Shown: in pieces, positions 1 to 9,960 of the stretch
Position numbering within the stretch: position 1 is the first letter of the stretch
Layout: each line of letters opens with the position of its first letter
Notes under the pieces: model-generated
The model's input: only the letters and a program-made list of their open reading frames with translations
Database searches by the model: none
What the model was told of the DNA's origin: nothing
Program-made: the position numbers and the translations under genes
Source of the DNA: Methanotrichaceae archaeon
GTDB lineage: Archaea > Halobacteriota > Methanosarcinia > Methanotrichales > Methanotrichaceae
DNA: 64,000 nt
Reading direction: 5' to 3'
Assembly (NCBI GenBank): GCA_013178225.1
Contig: JABLXE010000011.1
Span: 28,429-92,428 of the forward strand

Positions 1-24
1 CTGGCTCCTCAGTGTGTAAGCCGA

Positions 25-155
25 GCTGAGGTAGCCAAGCGGCCTACGGCGCTGGTCTTGAGGTTGCGGGCATGAGAGGTCGATTGGGCCCAAATACCGC
101 GACATGACAACCAGTGGTGCATCGCACCTCGTGAGTTCAAATCTCACCCTCAGCG
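25..155 (+). tRNA. tRNA-Ser(UGA) with intron
   Basis: The acceptor stem 25-31 pairs perfectly with 148-154, with G155 as discriminator. The T arm is 131-147 (GTGAG / TTCAAAT / CTCAC). The long variable arm 116-128 (GGTGC-ATC-GCACC) marks a class II tRNA. The anticodon stem 52-56 (CTGGT) pairs with 110-114 (ACCAG), giving a seven-base loop C-T-TGA-G-A once 63-108 is removed. TGA at 59-61 reads serine UCA codons. CCA is not encoded. A tRNA-Leu is excluded by the anticodon. Confidence 0.9.
63..108 (+). other. tRNA-Ser intron (46 nt), canonical position 37/38
   Basis: The insert lies one base 3' of the anticodon, the usual archaeal site. Its ends (GTTGCGG near 63 and CCGCGAC near 98-104) can pair, which would build the bulge-helix-bulge recognised by the archaeal splicing endonuclease. 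Exact cut sites are inferred from restoring a seven-base anticodon loop. Confidence 0.75.
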
Positions 156-300
156 TTATTTTCCGGTAGCTTGGTGGATGGCCTTTAAGTTGTGAATCTT
201 TGGTCGGACTCCAGTCAGCCTATTTGCAGAGGGCTGCAACGATCTGAGGTTTCAAAAGGGTAGCTCTAGGTGCTGGAAAATTGCAAGTGCTGCAAAATGA

Positions 301-867
301 TCACAGCTTTTCCAGTCCCCACAGAGGATACCACTTCTCCAGATCCTTCTCTATCGGCAGCTCGGCATCCATTACCGAGCGCAGCCTGAACTCACGAGCA
401 TTATCGCGGCTTTTGTCCCCCTGGGGCACAAAGGGGTAGTAGTTTCCCTGCTTGAAGCTGTAAATCCAGTAGACTTTGCCGCCACCTGAAAAGTTATAGA
501 CCGCGCACAGCAGCTGGGTGCCGAAACCTTCTTCGATCAGGGTCTGGCTGATCATGTGAATGGTTGTCACCAGATCTTCGAAGTCTCTGTCCTCCAGCAC
601 CACCCATAAAAAGTCGTACTCGTCCTTCTGCATCCACCATCTGGTTCCGCTCTCCTTGGTGCTGATCCGGAGAAGGTCTTCGATCTCCGACTTTGCCCGT
701 TCGTATTTTGAAGATTCCATGGGCCTAAAACAGATTGCCGCCTTGCCGCTCGGGGACAGGCCGAGGTTTGACTCCAGGGTCACGGCAGCAGTGGATATGG
801 CGAAGAGCTTGTCGGTCTTCGCATTCGGAAGAGTGGTCCGGCCTAAAAGAGAGTCCAGGAAGCCCAT
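301..867 (-). CDS. pspAB: PspA-associated protein PspAB
   Basis: A soluble 188-residue protein with no signal peptide or membrane segment. Its N-terminus (MGFLDSLLGR) and its position directly after htpX match the archaeal and actinobacterial PspAB family, which is linked to the phage-shock membrane-stress response. The start codon abuts the htpX stop (867/868), so the two genes are surely co-translated. No catalytic motif is visible, and the molecular role is inferred from family and context only. No pspA gene is in the window. Confidence 0.75.
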   Translation of the reverse strand: MGFLDSLLGRTTLPNAKTDKLFAISTAAVTLESNLGLSPSGKAAICFRPMESSKYERAKSEIEDLLRISTKESGTRWWMQKDEYDFLWVVLEDRDFEDLVTTIHMISQTLIEEGFGTQLLCAVYNFSGGGKVYWIYSFKQGNYYPFVPQGDKSRDNAREFRLRSVMDAELPIEKDLEKWYPLWGLEKL

Positions 868-1737
868 TCAGGCCTCCAGCTCCCTCTCGATCCTCTCCAG
901 AGCCGCTATCCGGTCCTCGACTGGAGGGTGGGTGGAAAGGAATCTGAAGATAGATTTGCCAGAAACCGCCGGGATTATAAAGAAGGCGTTTGCGCCCTCT
1001 ACCTTCCGCAGGTCCTCTGTCGGGATGCGGGGCATGACTCCTGAGATCTTCATCAGCGCGGAGGCCAGGTTGGAGGGCTTTCCGGTAATTATGGCCGACC
1101 CCCGGTCGGCAGCGAACTCCCGGTAACGGGAAAGGGCCCGGATCAGGAGAAAGCTGGCGAAGTAGACCGCGTAGGATGCCAGCAGGACCAACAACATGTT
1201 GCCTGAATCCCGGTCACGTCTTCCGGTTCCCCCGAACAGCATCATGTAGTAGGCCAGAGTAGAGATGAAGCTGGCAATGGTCAGCACCATGGCATCTCTG
1301 TTCTTCACATGGGTCAGCTCATGGGCAAGGACTGCCTCAAGCTCGGCATTGTTGAGCTGCTGCATTATCCCGGTGGTCACCGCCACCACCGCATTTCTCT
1401 GATTTCTTCCTGTGGCAAAGGCATTGGGAACTGCAGTTTTCACTACAGCTATCTTGGGCTTGGGCAGGTCTGCTATGGCGCAGAGCCTGCTCACCATCCC
1501 GTGAAGGTCAGGAGCCTCGCTCTCCGAGACGATCCTGGCATTCATGGACCAGAGAACGATCTTGTCGGAGTAATAGTACTGAATGAACATCGATCCCAGG
1601 ATGAAGATCGCAATAATGGGCAAATCCGCGCCCAGGTAAGTCAATACTGCCAGGAATGCCAGATAGATTATCCCCAGCAGGAAGAAGGTCAGGACCATCC
1701 TGGCTTCCAGACCTCGATCTGATTTCCATCTTCTCAT
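868..1737 (-). CDS. htpX: Membrane zinc metalloprotease HtpX (M48 family)
   Basis: A 289-residue membrane protease that degrades damaged membrane proteins. The zinc motif HELTHVKNRD lies near residue 139 and a second glutamate ligand is likely in the downstream FAADRGSA segment. There are two hydrophobic segments at about residues 14-54 and further ones at about 150-200. The length is typical of the family. The ATG at 1737 has AAGGTGA about 10 nt upstream. It is first in an operon with pspAB, so it probably responds to membrane stress. A TATA-like site lies at 1819-1834. Confidence 0.93.
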   Translation of the reverse strand: MRRWKSDRGLEARMVLTFFLLGIIYLAFLAVLTYLGADLPIIAIFILGSMFIQYYYSDKIVLWSMNARIVSESEAPDLHGMVSRLCAIADLPKPKIAVVKTAVPNAFATGRNQRNAVVAVTTGIMQQLNNAELEAVLAHELTHVKNRDAMVLTIASFISTLAYYMMLFGGTGRRDRDSGNMLLVLLASYAVYFASFLLIRALSRYREFAADRGSAIITGKPSNLASALMKISGVMPRIPTEDLRKVEGANAFFIIPAVSGKSIFRFLSTHPPVEDRIAALERIERELEA

Positions 1738-1818
1738 ATCTTTATGTCACCTTAAGCCCAACCGGACACGGGGCCGGGCTTTCTTCCTTTCAAATTGATA
1801 ACATAATCTCTCACCAAG

Positions 1819-1834
1819 CTATTTATTCTTTTAG
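1819..1834 (-). promoter_or_regulatory. Putative TATA/BRE promoter of htpX-pspAB
   Basis: On the minus strand the sequence reads CTAAAAGAATAAATAG, an A-rich BRE followed by an AT-rich TATA box about 85 nt before the htpX start. This divergent spacer (1738-2090) must also carry the FKBP promoter. The AT-rich stretch around 2007-2045 is the likely place, but no box is clear enough to call. Confidence 0.35.
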
Positions 1835-2090
1835 CAACGGTCGATTTTCCGGAATCTATAGTTTGAAAGCGGTATTTCTTCCAGCTGAAATTTCTGGGAT
1901 AACCTCATCTGAGAGTTGAATAATCCTTGAGATCTGCCCCGGACGATGGACGCGAATCCGGGTCTTTACAGAGTCCACAGATGCCATGCCGATTGGGGAA
2001 TATAGGATATTAGCTAAATAGTAGTAGATACCAGCTAATTATCAGCCGTTGATGAGATTCTCTCGCATCTCGAATGGGGGTTTGATCTAA

Positions 2091-2555
2091 GTGCCAAAAG
2101 CCAAAGAAGGAGATACCGTAGTAGTGCATTATACCGGAAAGCTAGCAGACGGCTGCATCTTTGACACGTCCAAGGATTCGGATCCTCTCCGGTTCACTCT
2201 GGGAGAAGGACGCATGATCCCTGGTTTTGAAGAGGCGATCGTCGACATGAGCCCGGGCCAGTCCAAGACCGTAAAGATTCCTCCCGAAAAAGCCTACGGC
2301 AGATACCGCGAAGACCGTCTCATAACTTTGAACCGCAGCGACCTTCCAGAGGATTTAGTTCCTGAGATGGGAATGATCCTGGAGATCCCTACATCCACCG
2401 GAACTATGGTTTCCGTTCAGATTACGGACATGGACGAAGAAGTGGTATGTTTGGATGCCAATCATCCTTTGGCAGAGCAGACGCTTAACTTCGACATCCA
2501 GCTGCTGGAAATTGTAGAATCGGCACCAGAAGGCGGAAAAGGCAAAGGGCAGTAG
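2091..2555 (+). CDS. FKBP-type peptidyl-prolyl cis-trans isomerase (SlyD-like)
   Basis: Catalyses proline isomerisation during protein folding, probably in the cytoplasm as no signal peptide is seen. The FKBP core begins at residue 6 (GDTVVVHYTGKLADG) and continues with IFDTS, the GEGRMIPGFEEAI loop and IPPEKAYG. An IF (insert-in-flap) chaperone domain follows at about residues 75-130, and the core resumes with LNFDIQLLEI. This is the short archaeal class at 154 residues. The GTG start at 2091 follows a G-rich stretch. It is divergent from htpX. Confidence 0.92.
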   Translation: MPKAKEGDTVVVHYTGKLADGCIFDTSKDSDPLRFTLGEGRMIPGFEEAIVDMSPGQSKTVKIPPEKAYGRYREDRLITLNRSDLPEDLVPEMGMILEIPTSTGTMVSVQITDMDEEVVCLDANHPLAEQTLNFDIQLLEIVESAPEGGKGKGQ

Positions 2556-2877
2556 GTCCCTCTGGTTCGCGATGCTGGCTCATTTCCGGAGTAATCTGCC
2601 TTTGATGGTCAGAACCATGAGCGACGGAAAGGTGCGAAAAATGCCTGAATTGTCTCACCATGTTCTGTACATATCTTTATCACATTTTGAAAAGAATAAT
2701 CCTGTAATGGGCCGCATTAGCGACTTCCATCCAAATTCACGAGATTTATGTTAAGGACTACAAGTAAGAATTTTAACCATCGCAATTTAGATATAATTGT
2801 AACGGAAGAATTAAGGGCTATAATAGCCGCTGCCGTTCCAGTGGATGGCAGTAAATTATGATTAAGGTGGGAATGTT
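2556..2877 (+). promoter_or_regulatory. Intergenic region with TATA-like box before NYN gene
   Basis: No convincing gene lies here. TTAGATATAATTG at 2787-2799 is a good archaeal TATA candidate about 80 nt before the NYN gene start. A 60-codon open frame at 2572-2754 has no SD and no recognisable protein. Confidence 0.35.
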
Positions 2878-3411
2878 TTGGATAACCGGGCTGCTGTATT
2901 CATAGATGGTGCATATCTGACCAAGATTCTGGATCTGGATTTCGGCAAGCCCAAGATCGATTTGGCCGGATTCTCAGATCTTCTTTGTGGCAAAGATGAG
3001 CGTTTAAGAACTTATTACTATAATTGCATGCCTTATCAGAGCTGCCCTCCCACGGAGGAAGAGCGCAGGCGATTTGCGGCTATGGATAAATTTGTTTACA
3101 CCCTCAAAAAATTGCCGCGATTCGAGGTCAGGCTGGGACGGCTGGGATGTGTGGGGGGCGAATTCATTCAGAAGAGGGTGGATATAGCTCTGGCCGCAGA
3201 TCTGGTAAGACTGAGCTACGGGCGGATGATCGGAAAGGCGGTGCTGGTGACAGGCGATAGCGATTTCGTCCCTGCCATAGAGGCGGCCAAGGAGGCCGGG
3301 GTGGTAGTGGTTCTTTATTATTCGCCAAGCTCGATACACGATGAGCTTCTATCGGCGGTCGATGAGAGCGCCACAATCGATCAGGAACTGATAAGCAGAG
3401 TTGAACGATAG
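2878..3411 (+). CDS. NYN domain (LabA/DUF88-like, PIN-fold) protein
   Basis: A 177-residue predicted metal-dependent RNase of the NYN/PIN fold. Acidic active-site residues sit in the expected places: FIDGAY near residue 8, the KRVDIALAADL block near 101-111 and TGDSDFVPAI near 124. The TTG start at 2878 is set by AGGTGGGA 6 nt upstream. The gene is solitary and ends in a T9 run. Its RNA target cannot be read from the sequence. Confidence 0.85.
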   Translation: MDNRAAVFIDGAYLTKILDLDFGKPKIDLAGFSDLLCGKDERLRTYYYNCMPYQSCPPTEEERRRFAAMDKFVYTLKKLPRFEVRLGRLGCVGGEFIQKRVDIALAADLVRLSYGRMIGKAVLVTGDSDFVPAIEAAKEAGVVVVLYYSPSSIHDELLSAVDESATIDQELISRVER

Positions 3412-3422
3412 CGGTCAGCTTC

Positions 3423-3431
3423 TTTTTTTTT
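3423..3431 (+). terminator. T-run terminator after the NYN gene
   Basis: Nine consecutive T residues start 11 nt after the NYN stop codon, which is enough for archaeal intrinsic termination. The rest of the 3432-3901 gap shows no gene. A minus-strand open frame reaching into the NYN gene is an antisense shadow. Confidence 0.5.
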
Positions 3432-3901
3432 ACAATTTTGGCCTCGGGCCCTGCGGATTGGATCAGGCTGCTGCAGACCGCCGGAGATGAAAGAGATACG
3501 ACCCCGTGAAGAAGTGCTTCAACAGCCTGTTGCGTCTTTCTCAGAATAGTTATTTTCTTTAAAATTTCCTCCAACAGCCTCAATTGTCCACCTGTGATTT
3601 GCCAGTTCTATGGCCATTTATAGACGATCCGGACAGAGTTGTCTTTTATCCGATCTCAACCGCATACTTGGGTTTTGCTAATTAAGCTGGAAGCTGATTG
3701 GCAGCTTTTGCCGAACCATCCGGCCTTTCTAAAATTACATAACTCTCCTGAAATTGACCCTTTTAAAATTGACTCTTAATAGATAATGTTATATAGCCTG
3801 TCAATGGTTGAATTGTTAGAGAAAGCCGCTTTGTAAGCCTATTCTGAGGGAGAGACGACAATACCATCAAGACTGACTGAAGAGACGGTAAAGAGACGCT
3901 C

Positions 3902-6900
3902 ATGAATCTACGTGAGAAGACGCTCCTGGTGACAGGAAGCATCCTCCTCTGCCTCATGCTGGTGATCTATGCCACCTCGCAACTGGTCCTGCTCAGCAGC
4001 TTTGCCGGCATCGAAGAAAAAGATGCCGTTCAGGACGTTGAGCGTGCCTTGGACACCATGTCCCTGGAGCGTACCAGCCTCAGCAATACGGCAGCCTACT
4101 GGGCAGCGAGAGATGGAACTTATCAGTTCATCAACAATGGCAATCAGGATAACATCCGGACCGACCTGGTCCAGGGATTGCTCTCCAACGAAACATTCTC
4201 AGAATTCAGAATAAATCTTATGATGTTCATAGGATCGTACGGCCAGACGGTTTATGTCAAATGTTTCGACCTCAACAATGAGAGCGAGATCCCGGTTCCA
4301 GCGGGGCTGTTCGAGCAGCTCTCTCTTTACGGCTTCTGCCCCGGATGTCTTGACAGGCAGAACAATCTTGAGGGTTTCATTCTCCTCCCTGAAGGTCCGA
4401 TGATGATCGTATCGCATCCTGTGACCCCTGTAAACCGTACCGGCCCTCCGAAGGGAAGGCTGGTTATGGGACGGTATCTCGATTCGCATGAGATCGAAAA
4501 GATTGCATCCATCGCTCATCTCAACCTCACCTTGGAAAGGCTGGACAGCCCCAACCTGCCTGCTGACTTTCAGGATGCTCGACGCTACCTCTCTTACCAG
4601 AGGCCCATACGGGTCGAAGACCTGAACGAGAACTCCATAGCCGGGTACGCCCTGATCAGAGACATATACGGCGATCCTATCTTGATCCTGAAAGCCGACT
4701 CGCCCAGAGACATCTACGTGCAGGGGCAAGCCGGCTTGCGCTACTTTATTGTGCTGTTTGCCCTGGCCGGATTGATAATCGTCCTGCTGACTTTGTTCTA
4801 CCTCGATAGGTCTGTGCTCTCCGGCCTGGTACATCTGAGCAGAAAGGTGGAGCAGATAGGGACCATGAGCGACCTATCAGTGCGGGTGCCTTCTGAGAGA
4901 AAGGACGAGATGGGCCGTCTGTCAGCTTCCATCAACAACATGCTTTCCGAGCTGGAGAAGGCTCAGGCTGAACTTCGCCAGAGCGAAGAGCGCTATCGAG
5001 CAATAGTTGAGGATCAGACCGAGCTCATCTGCCGCATACTTCCGGATGGAACCATGACCTTCGTGAACGATGCCTTCTGCCGGTTCCTGGGCCTGGGCAG
5101 CAAGGATCTGGTTGGCAAAAACATCTCCGAACTCTATCCCGAAATTGCCGCTCCCCTGAGCGGCGACTTCAGCAAAGGTACGGCAAAGAGCTATGATACG
5201 CAGATATCCCGGCCGGATGGATCCAGCTGGCTGCACTGGACATGCCGCGCCATATTCGACAGCTCGGGGGATCTCTTCGAACTGCAGCTGGTCGGACGGG
5301 ACATAAGCCTGCGAAAGAAGGCCGAAGAAGAGGTTCGAAAGCTCAACGAAGAGCTGGAGAGCCGGATTATCGAACGCACCAGGCAGCTTGAGGAGGCCAA
5401 CGACGAGCTCCAAAAAGCCAAAGAGGCGGCTGAAGAGGGAGCAAGAGCCAAGGCGAAGTTCCTGGCCAATATGAGCCATGAGATTCGCACCCCCTTGAAT
5501 GCGGTTATCGGAATGACCGAGCTGCTCCAGCAGACGAGCTTGTCTCCAGAGCAAAGGGATTGTGCCGAGACCATCAAACGAAGCGGGGAGGCTCTTCTGG
5601 CTACGATAAACGATATTCTTGATTTCTCCAAGATCGAGGAGAGCAAGATGCAGCTTGAGAGCCGTCCTTTCGATCTCTGTAATACCATCGAGGAAGCTAT
5701 GGATCTGGTCGCTGTCGGAGCGTCGCAAAAAAGACTCTCTCTGGCCTACATAGTCGAGGCCGAGACGCCCACCTGGATAATTGGCGATCCTGACCGGTTG
5801 AGACAGATTTTGACCAATCTCGTCGGAAATGCGGTGAAGTTCACCGACAGAGGCGATGTTGCGATCTACGTTCAAGGCCGTCCCCGGCCGGAAGGACGTG
5901 CCGAAGAAGATGAATTCGAACTGAAGTTTGCGGTAAGGGATACGGGAATCGGCATTCCGCAGGACCGCATGCCTCATCTCTTCCAGTCCTTTTCCCAGGG
6001 GGATATGTCCACCACCAAAAAATACGGCGGCACCGGCCTTGGACTCGCGATCAGCAAGAGGCTGGCTGAGATGATGGGTGGCAGAATTTGGGTGGAGAGC
6101 GAGGAAGGAAAAGGGTCGTCGTTCTATTTCACAATTAAGACCAGGATGGCCTCCGGCGATCTCTACGCCTCGCTTGAGGGATCAGGAGAACTGCCGGGTC
6201 TTCTCAAGGCTAAAAGGGCGCTCATAGTGGATGAGAATAAGATCTACCGCGAGATGCTGGAGTCTGTGCTTTCCTCGTGGAAAATGGCCCGCTGCTCGAC
6301 CGGCTCGATAGAGGATGCCGTCCGCCAGCTGGAAGATGGAGAATCTTACGACCTGGCCCTGGTAGAGATTAAATCACAGGAAGCATACGGCCGGGCGCTG
6401 GACGGGATTTGCAGCCGCTGGCCGGATCTGCCGGTAGTCGGAATGGCATCATTCGGTAAGACTGATATCGAGGGCTGTTTTTCGGCAGTTCTCACAAAAC
6501 CCGTCAAGAGGTCCCAGCTCAGGGCGGTCCTGAAGGACATCTTTTCTGAGGGGGAGGATTGGGAAGCGGTTGAATCCAGGATTTCCAGTAACTTGCACGC
6601 CCAGGAGCCTATGAGCATCCTGCTGGCGGAAGACAACCCCATAAACCAAAAAGTGGCTCTGAAAATGCTGGCAAAGCTGGGCTACAGGGCAGACCTGGCG
6701 GAAAACGGGACCGAAGTGCTGGAAGCCCTGGAGCACCGGCAATACGATATCATCCTGATGGATGTGCAGATGCCGGAGATGGACGGCCTGGAGGCCACGC
6801 AAGCGATCCTTCGCGGCGGCTCGAAAGCTCGACCCAAGATCGTGGCTCTGACCGCTCATGCTCTGGAGGGAGACAGAGAGCGGTATATCGAGGCGGGGAT

Positions 6901-6979
6901 GGATGATTACATCTCCAAGCCCATGACTCTGGATAACCTCAGGACGGTTCTGGCCAGAGTAGCTCGCGATTTGCATTAG
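3902..6979 (+). CDS. Hybrid sensor histidine kinase: CHASE4-HAMP-PAS-HisKA-HATPase-REC-REC
   Basis: A 1025-residue membrane kinase. TM1 lies at about 8-33, an extracellular CHASE4-like sensor at about 35-270, and TM2 at about 278-300. HAMP (about 302-355) and PAS (about 365-480) follow, then a coiled coil (about 480-515). HisKA has phospho-acceptor His526 in [10 protein letters not shown]. The ATPase domain has its N box at 639 (NLVGNAVKF), DTGIGIP, and [10 protein letters not shown]. Two receivers follow. The second has Asp954 ([12 protein letters not shown]) and a complete active site. In the first, the acceptor is Glu822 (LALVEIK), so it cannot be phosphorylated normally. The N-terminal layout recalls the Methanothrix kinase FilI, but identity is not shown. 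There is no DNA-binding domain, so a separate regulator must exist outside this locus. Confidence 0.9.
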   Translation: MNLREKTLLVTGSILLCLMLVIYATSQLVLLSSFAGIEEKDAVQDVERALDTMSLERTSLSNTAAYWAARDGTYQFINNGNQDNIRTDLVQGLLSNETFSEFRINLMMFIGSYGQTVYVKCFDLNNESEIPVPAGLFEQLSLYGFCPGCLDRQNNLEGFILLPEGPMMIVSHPVTPVNRTGPPKGRLVMGRYLDSHEIEKIASIAHLNLTLERLDSPNLPADFQDARRYLSYQRPIRVEDLNENSIAGYALIRDIYGDPILILKADSPRDIYVQGQAGLRYFIVLFALAGLIIVLLTLFYLDRSVLSGLVHLSRKVEQIGTMSDLSVRVPSERKDEMGRLSASINNMLSELEKAQAELRQSEERYRAIVEDQTELICRILPDGTMTFVNDAFCRFLGLGSKDLVGKNISELYPEIAAPLSGDFSKGTAKSYDTQISRPDGSSWLHWTCRAIFDSSGDLFELQLVGRDISLRKKAEEEVRKLNEELESRIIERTRQLEEANDELQKAKEAAEEGARAKAKFLANMSHEIRTPLNAVIGMTELLQQTSLSPEQRDCAETIKRSGEALLATINDILDFSKIEESKMQLESRPFDLCNTIEEAMDLVAVGASQKRLSLAYIVEAETPTWIIGDPDRLRQILTNLVGNAVKFTDRGDVAIYVQGRPRPEGRAEEDEFELKFAVRDTGIGIPQDRMPHLFQSFSQGDMSTTKKYGGTGLGLAISKRLAEMMGGRIWVESEEGKGSSFYFTIKTRMASGDLYASLEGSGELPGLLKAKRALIVDENKIYREMLESVLSSWKMARCSTGSIEDAVRQLEDGESYDLALVEIKSQEAYGRALDGICSRWPDLPVVGMASFGKTDIEGCFSAVLTKPVKRSQLRAVLKDIFSEGEDWEAVESRISSNLHAQEPMSILLAEDNPINQKVALKMLAKLGYRADLAENGTEVLEALEHRQYDIILMDVQMPEMDGLEATQAILRGGSKARPKIVALTAHALEGDRERYIEAGMDDYISKPMTLDNLRTVLARVARDLH

Positions 6980-7074
6980 ATCTGCAATTTGCATTGGTGC
7001 ATTGGAAATGAAAATGTCCGGCAAATGGTAACGCGAAAGCTAAATAAGATGCACAAAGGCAGAAGACGAATATT

Positions 7075-7362
7075 TTACGGATATCTTTTCAATTTGAGTG
7101 ATGATGGATCGCGGTCCAGGTTGACATTGATCATGGAATTGATGTCTGCCAGATTGGATAACAGGGCCTCGCCTGAAGGCGTGATCCTGTAGACTTTTCC
7201 ATCAGCCTTTAGATAATCGTGCTTGAGGAGCCAGTTCAAATAGATGCCGGCGTTTTTGAAGTTCAAATTGGCCTGGTAGACTATGCGAGTCTTGCTTGCG
7301 CCAGACGATTTGCATATATTGAGTATGCAGGCTATGATCTCCAGCTTATTTCGCCGTGCTAT
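7075..7362 (-). CDS. Small winged-helix transcriptional regulator, ATA start
   Basis: A 95-residue protein matching the archaeal winged-helix family typified by HTH_45 (PF14947). The N-terminal ARRNKLEIIA helix is followed by SGASKTRIVYQANLNF as the recognition helix-turn-helix and YRITPSGEALL as the wing. The common prediction would start at the TTG at 7266 and lose half of the DNA-binding domain. The frame is open upstream to about 7400 but has no ATG, GTG or TTG there. ATA at 7360-7362 lies 6 nt after GGAGG and would give M-A-R-R-N-K, the family's usual N-terminus, so I place the start there. The target is unknown. The adjacent kinase gene is convergent. Confidence 0.7.
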   Translation of the reverse strand: MARRNKLEIIACILNICKSSGASKTRIVYQANLNFKNAGIYLNWLLKHDYLKADGKVYRITPSGEALLSNLADINSMINVNLDRDPSSLKLKRYP

Positions 7363-7753
7363 TTCGATGCCTCCTAGAAAATCCTGAAAAGTACTTTAAC
7401 ATATCCACCTTGACAGTGATAAAACTTTCGAAAAGATGTAGCTATGAAAATCGGCGTATTCCGTCTCTAGGATTCCGGCCCTATTATAGCAGTTGATTTA
7501 AAACTGAGTGAAATTTTATCATTATGTTCCAAATTGTAATTTTATATTTAATTGTAAATATTTCAGTTCGCAAAGAGGCCGAAATTCCAATTGAGAACTG
7601 CATGATTGGACCCAATTAACTTCCCATGATAAATTAGACACTTTGTGGTATTTGTAAAGGCAAATTGTTCGCCTTTGATCATGCGAGATTCTGGCAACTG
7701 AGCTAGCAATGCCACATGTCGCTATTAGCAATATAAAATCTTTTAAATGGACG

Positions 7754-8053
7754 TCAGAGCATTTCCAGTGCCTCTCTTCCTGAGATTCCGGTCTTCAGTC
7801 CCAGCTTCTCGGCGGAGAGGTTCACTTCTTTGACGGTTCCTTCCAGCAGGTCTTGCAGGCTGACAATAGATGCTCCGTTCTTGTGTCCCACTTTGGCCGC
7901 GGGACAGTCGAACTTGTCCAGAGCCGCCAGATCGAAAGCACCGCATCCTATCATCCCGCTGTCTGTAACTGCGCTCACTATCTTGAGGTCACCCAAAGGA
8001 ATGACATAGCCGTCCGCGCTCTTCCTGGAAAGCTGAACCTTCATGTGGATCAT
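7754..8053 (-). CDS. DUF1805 (YunC-like) protein
   Basis: A roughly 99-residue cytoplasmic protein of the DUF1805 family, found in Bacillus YunC and many methanogens. The core GMIGCGAFDLAALDKF, PAAKV and the C-terminal region are intact. The ATG at 8053 is chosen because GGAGG sits 5 nt upstream. A TTG at 8068 would be inside the SD region. The biochemical role of the family is not established. It stands alone. The spacers 7363-7753 and 8054-8532 on either side are AT-rich and show no gene. Confidence 0.85.
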   Translation of the reverse strand: MIHMKVQLSRKSADGYVIPLGDLKIVSAVTDSGMIGCGAFDLAALDKFDCPAAKVGHKNGASIVSLQDLLEGTVKEVNLSAEKLGLKTGISGREALEML

Positions 8054-8532
8054 TTCTTCCTCCGACAAGTCTTACACTATCTTTTTCTTCAGCGTGTACT
8101 GCTTCAACCCTTAAAAAGTCTTTGGCCGACGCATAATCAATTTCTCATCTATAATATGCGAATTTGAATCAAAAATACCTCCTACTTCCTGAATAGATTC
8201 CCCGATAATGATCTGGAGAGAGTGGATGAGTGATGACGTGATTATTAATTGATATTGATACTTCTCGAAAGCAGCAGAAGCCAGGGGGAAAAGATCTAGA
8301 AAGAATCCCGCATAGACCTAAAACCCTATTTTTATATCGAAAGAGTTAAATACTATGATGATTACTTGCTTATTATTAATATTATGTAGGATGAATCGCT
8401 ACCTCTAAGCGGCTCAGGGCATACATCCCCTCAATTAGTCCCTTCGCTCTGGGCCGTCTCTTCTATTCCCGAAAAAACAGCCGTTAAGAGGCGCTTTGGG
8501 TCCATTCTTGCGGCCTTGGCCGCAGCCTGGCT

Positions 8533-9960
8533 CTAGCGCATCCTTTCCAGCAGCTCTTTCAGATTGAAGTGCTCGTAGCCCCCGTACTGGGCCGGAAAGC
8601 CTCTGGCTGCCAGCCAGAAGTCTCCCGCCTGTGGATAGGCCACCATGCTCCACATGTTGGCGATATGGGCCCGAAAGGTCCCGAGGGGCTCTTTCGCATG
8701 GTAGGTGAAATCCGGATAGAGAGCGCAGATGGTGCACAGAATATTATTGGTCCAGGAGGGAAAATCCGGCGGTCGAATCTGGCGAGTGTAGGGATCGTAG
8801 CGATCGCTGAGAATCTTCATGGCAGTCTCAGGAGTGATCCGGCCGTAATGCTCGTGGATCAGCTGTCTATAGCGCTCAAAGCGGCTGGGTGCTTGAACAT
8901 AAAAGTTGTATGGATCTTTGAGGCTGTTCTGCCAGGCTTCGACTGTGGAGATGTCCTTCAGCTCATTGACCGGGGCCTGGTCCGCGACCATGTTGTATCC
9001 GGAGTAGCCCATCCATCCCGGATAGCAGTTGGAGTGATTGGTCTGCCAGAGCGCTTTCACTTCAGGCATAGGATGACGGATGGCGATCCTATCTGAAGAG
9101 GTCTCTACAACTGCCGCTTTCCTGGCCCCGGCATCGGCCAGTTGATAGGCGATGCCGGCGCAGCCAGGATGCAGGCGGAAGATCTGTATGGCCTGGTCCA
9201 GGCTGCCGGCGTAAGTCAGCAGTAGACGGGTAAATACGGCAATTCCGCAACCCTTCATGCTTTCGTGCTGCATGGAGTTCAGCTGGGTCATCATCTCCAT
9301 GCCGCTCTCGTTTAATCCCCCGTCAAGCCCCACCATTCCCGGGTAAGTCATGAAGGCATGGCCGAAACCCTGGGAAGGATCGGCAACGACCAATAGCCGG
9401 CTATCCAGCTGCTCCGGCATATTGAAGTTGTCCTCGTTCTTGCCGAAGATCAGTCGGCCGTCGCCTCCTGCCCAATCATCCCAGGCGCAAAAGCTGGAGC
9501 ATCCGCCTGCGGGCCCAATTGTCATTGCTGAGCCTGCAGAGTTAGATGCATCTGAACCGTCGCGCTGCCGGTATTGAGGATGGCAGTAGATGCACCACTG
9601 GTCGTAATTGGTGTTCCAGAGCATCACCTGGCTTAGCGTTACATCGCTTCCTGCGCCTTTAGCGCCGTCGGCGATTCCTTCCATCTCTTGCCTCAGCTCC
9701 GGGGGAAGATGCGGCTCGGCCTCCTGCTGGCCTGCTCTCAGCAGCTCTTCTGCGCGTTTTGTGTCGCTTCCGGTCTGCGCAGCCACATAGGCAGCTGTGG
9801 CCAGCAGAGTCCGGTTGATCATCAAACCGATCTCTTCTGCCAGCAGGAAGCCATGTTGATAGCCCATCTGGTAAGGGCTGCCCTTGATGTGCAGTACCTT
9901 GATTCCGTTTCGATTATCGAGCCCTGCGCCTCTTAAGATCTCATCTTTCATCCAGGCCAC
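8533..9960 (-). CDS. C45-type autoproteolytic acyltransferase/hydrolase
   Basis: A 475-residue N-terminal-nucleophile amidohydrolase of the penicillin-acyltransferase (AAT, C45) superfamily. These enzymes self-cleave before a cysteine that then becomes the nucleophile. The likely cleavage site is Gly153-Cys154 in AGGCSSFCAW. The downstream FGKNEDNF and PGMVGLDGGLNESG segments are typical of the fold. The N-terminal RGSPYQMGYQHG-like motif (here KGSPYQMGYQHG, about 26-37) is a further hallmark. No signal peptide is visible, so it is probably cytoplasmic. The natural amide substrate cannot be inferred. Gene neighbours are unrelated. Confidence 0.82.
   Translation of the reverse strand: MAWMKDEILRGAGLDNRNGIKVLHIKGSPYQMGYQHGFLLAEEIGLMINRTLLATAAYVAAQTGSDTKRAEELLRAGQQEAEPHLPPELRQEMEGIADGAKGAGSDVTLSQVMLWNTNYDQWCIYCHPQYRQRDGSDASNSAGSAMTIGPAGGCSSFCAWDDWAGGDGRLIFGKNEDNFNMPEQLDSRLLVVADPSQGFGHAFMTYPGMVGLDGGLNESGMEMMTQLNSMQHESMKGCGIAVFTRLLLTYAGSLDQAIQIFRLHPGCAGIAYQLADAGARKAAVVETSSDRIAIRHPMPEVKALWQTNHSNCYPGWMGYSGYNMVADQAPVNELKDISTVEAWQNSLKDPYNFYVQAPSRFERYRQLIHEHYGRITPETAMKILSDRYDPYTRQIRPPDFPSWTNNILCTICALYPDFTYHAKEPLGTFRAHIANMWSMVAYPQAGDFWLAARGFPAQYGGYEHFNLKELLERMR

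Noticed and set aside
560..1126. 188-codon plus-strand open frame
   Set aside because: It is antisense to pspAB and htpX, has no SD and its translation is compositionally odd.
3164..3583. Minus-strand frame of 139 codons beyond the NYN gene
   Set aside because: It overlaps the NYN gene antisense, and its Pro/Arg/Ser-rich translation resembles a shadow of a GC-rich gene.
8220..8300. Possible C/D box sRNA (GTGATGA near 8231)
   Set aside because: No box D (CTGA) or paired C'/D' boxes at a suitable distance.
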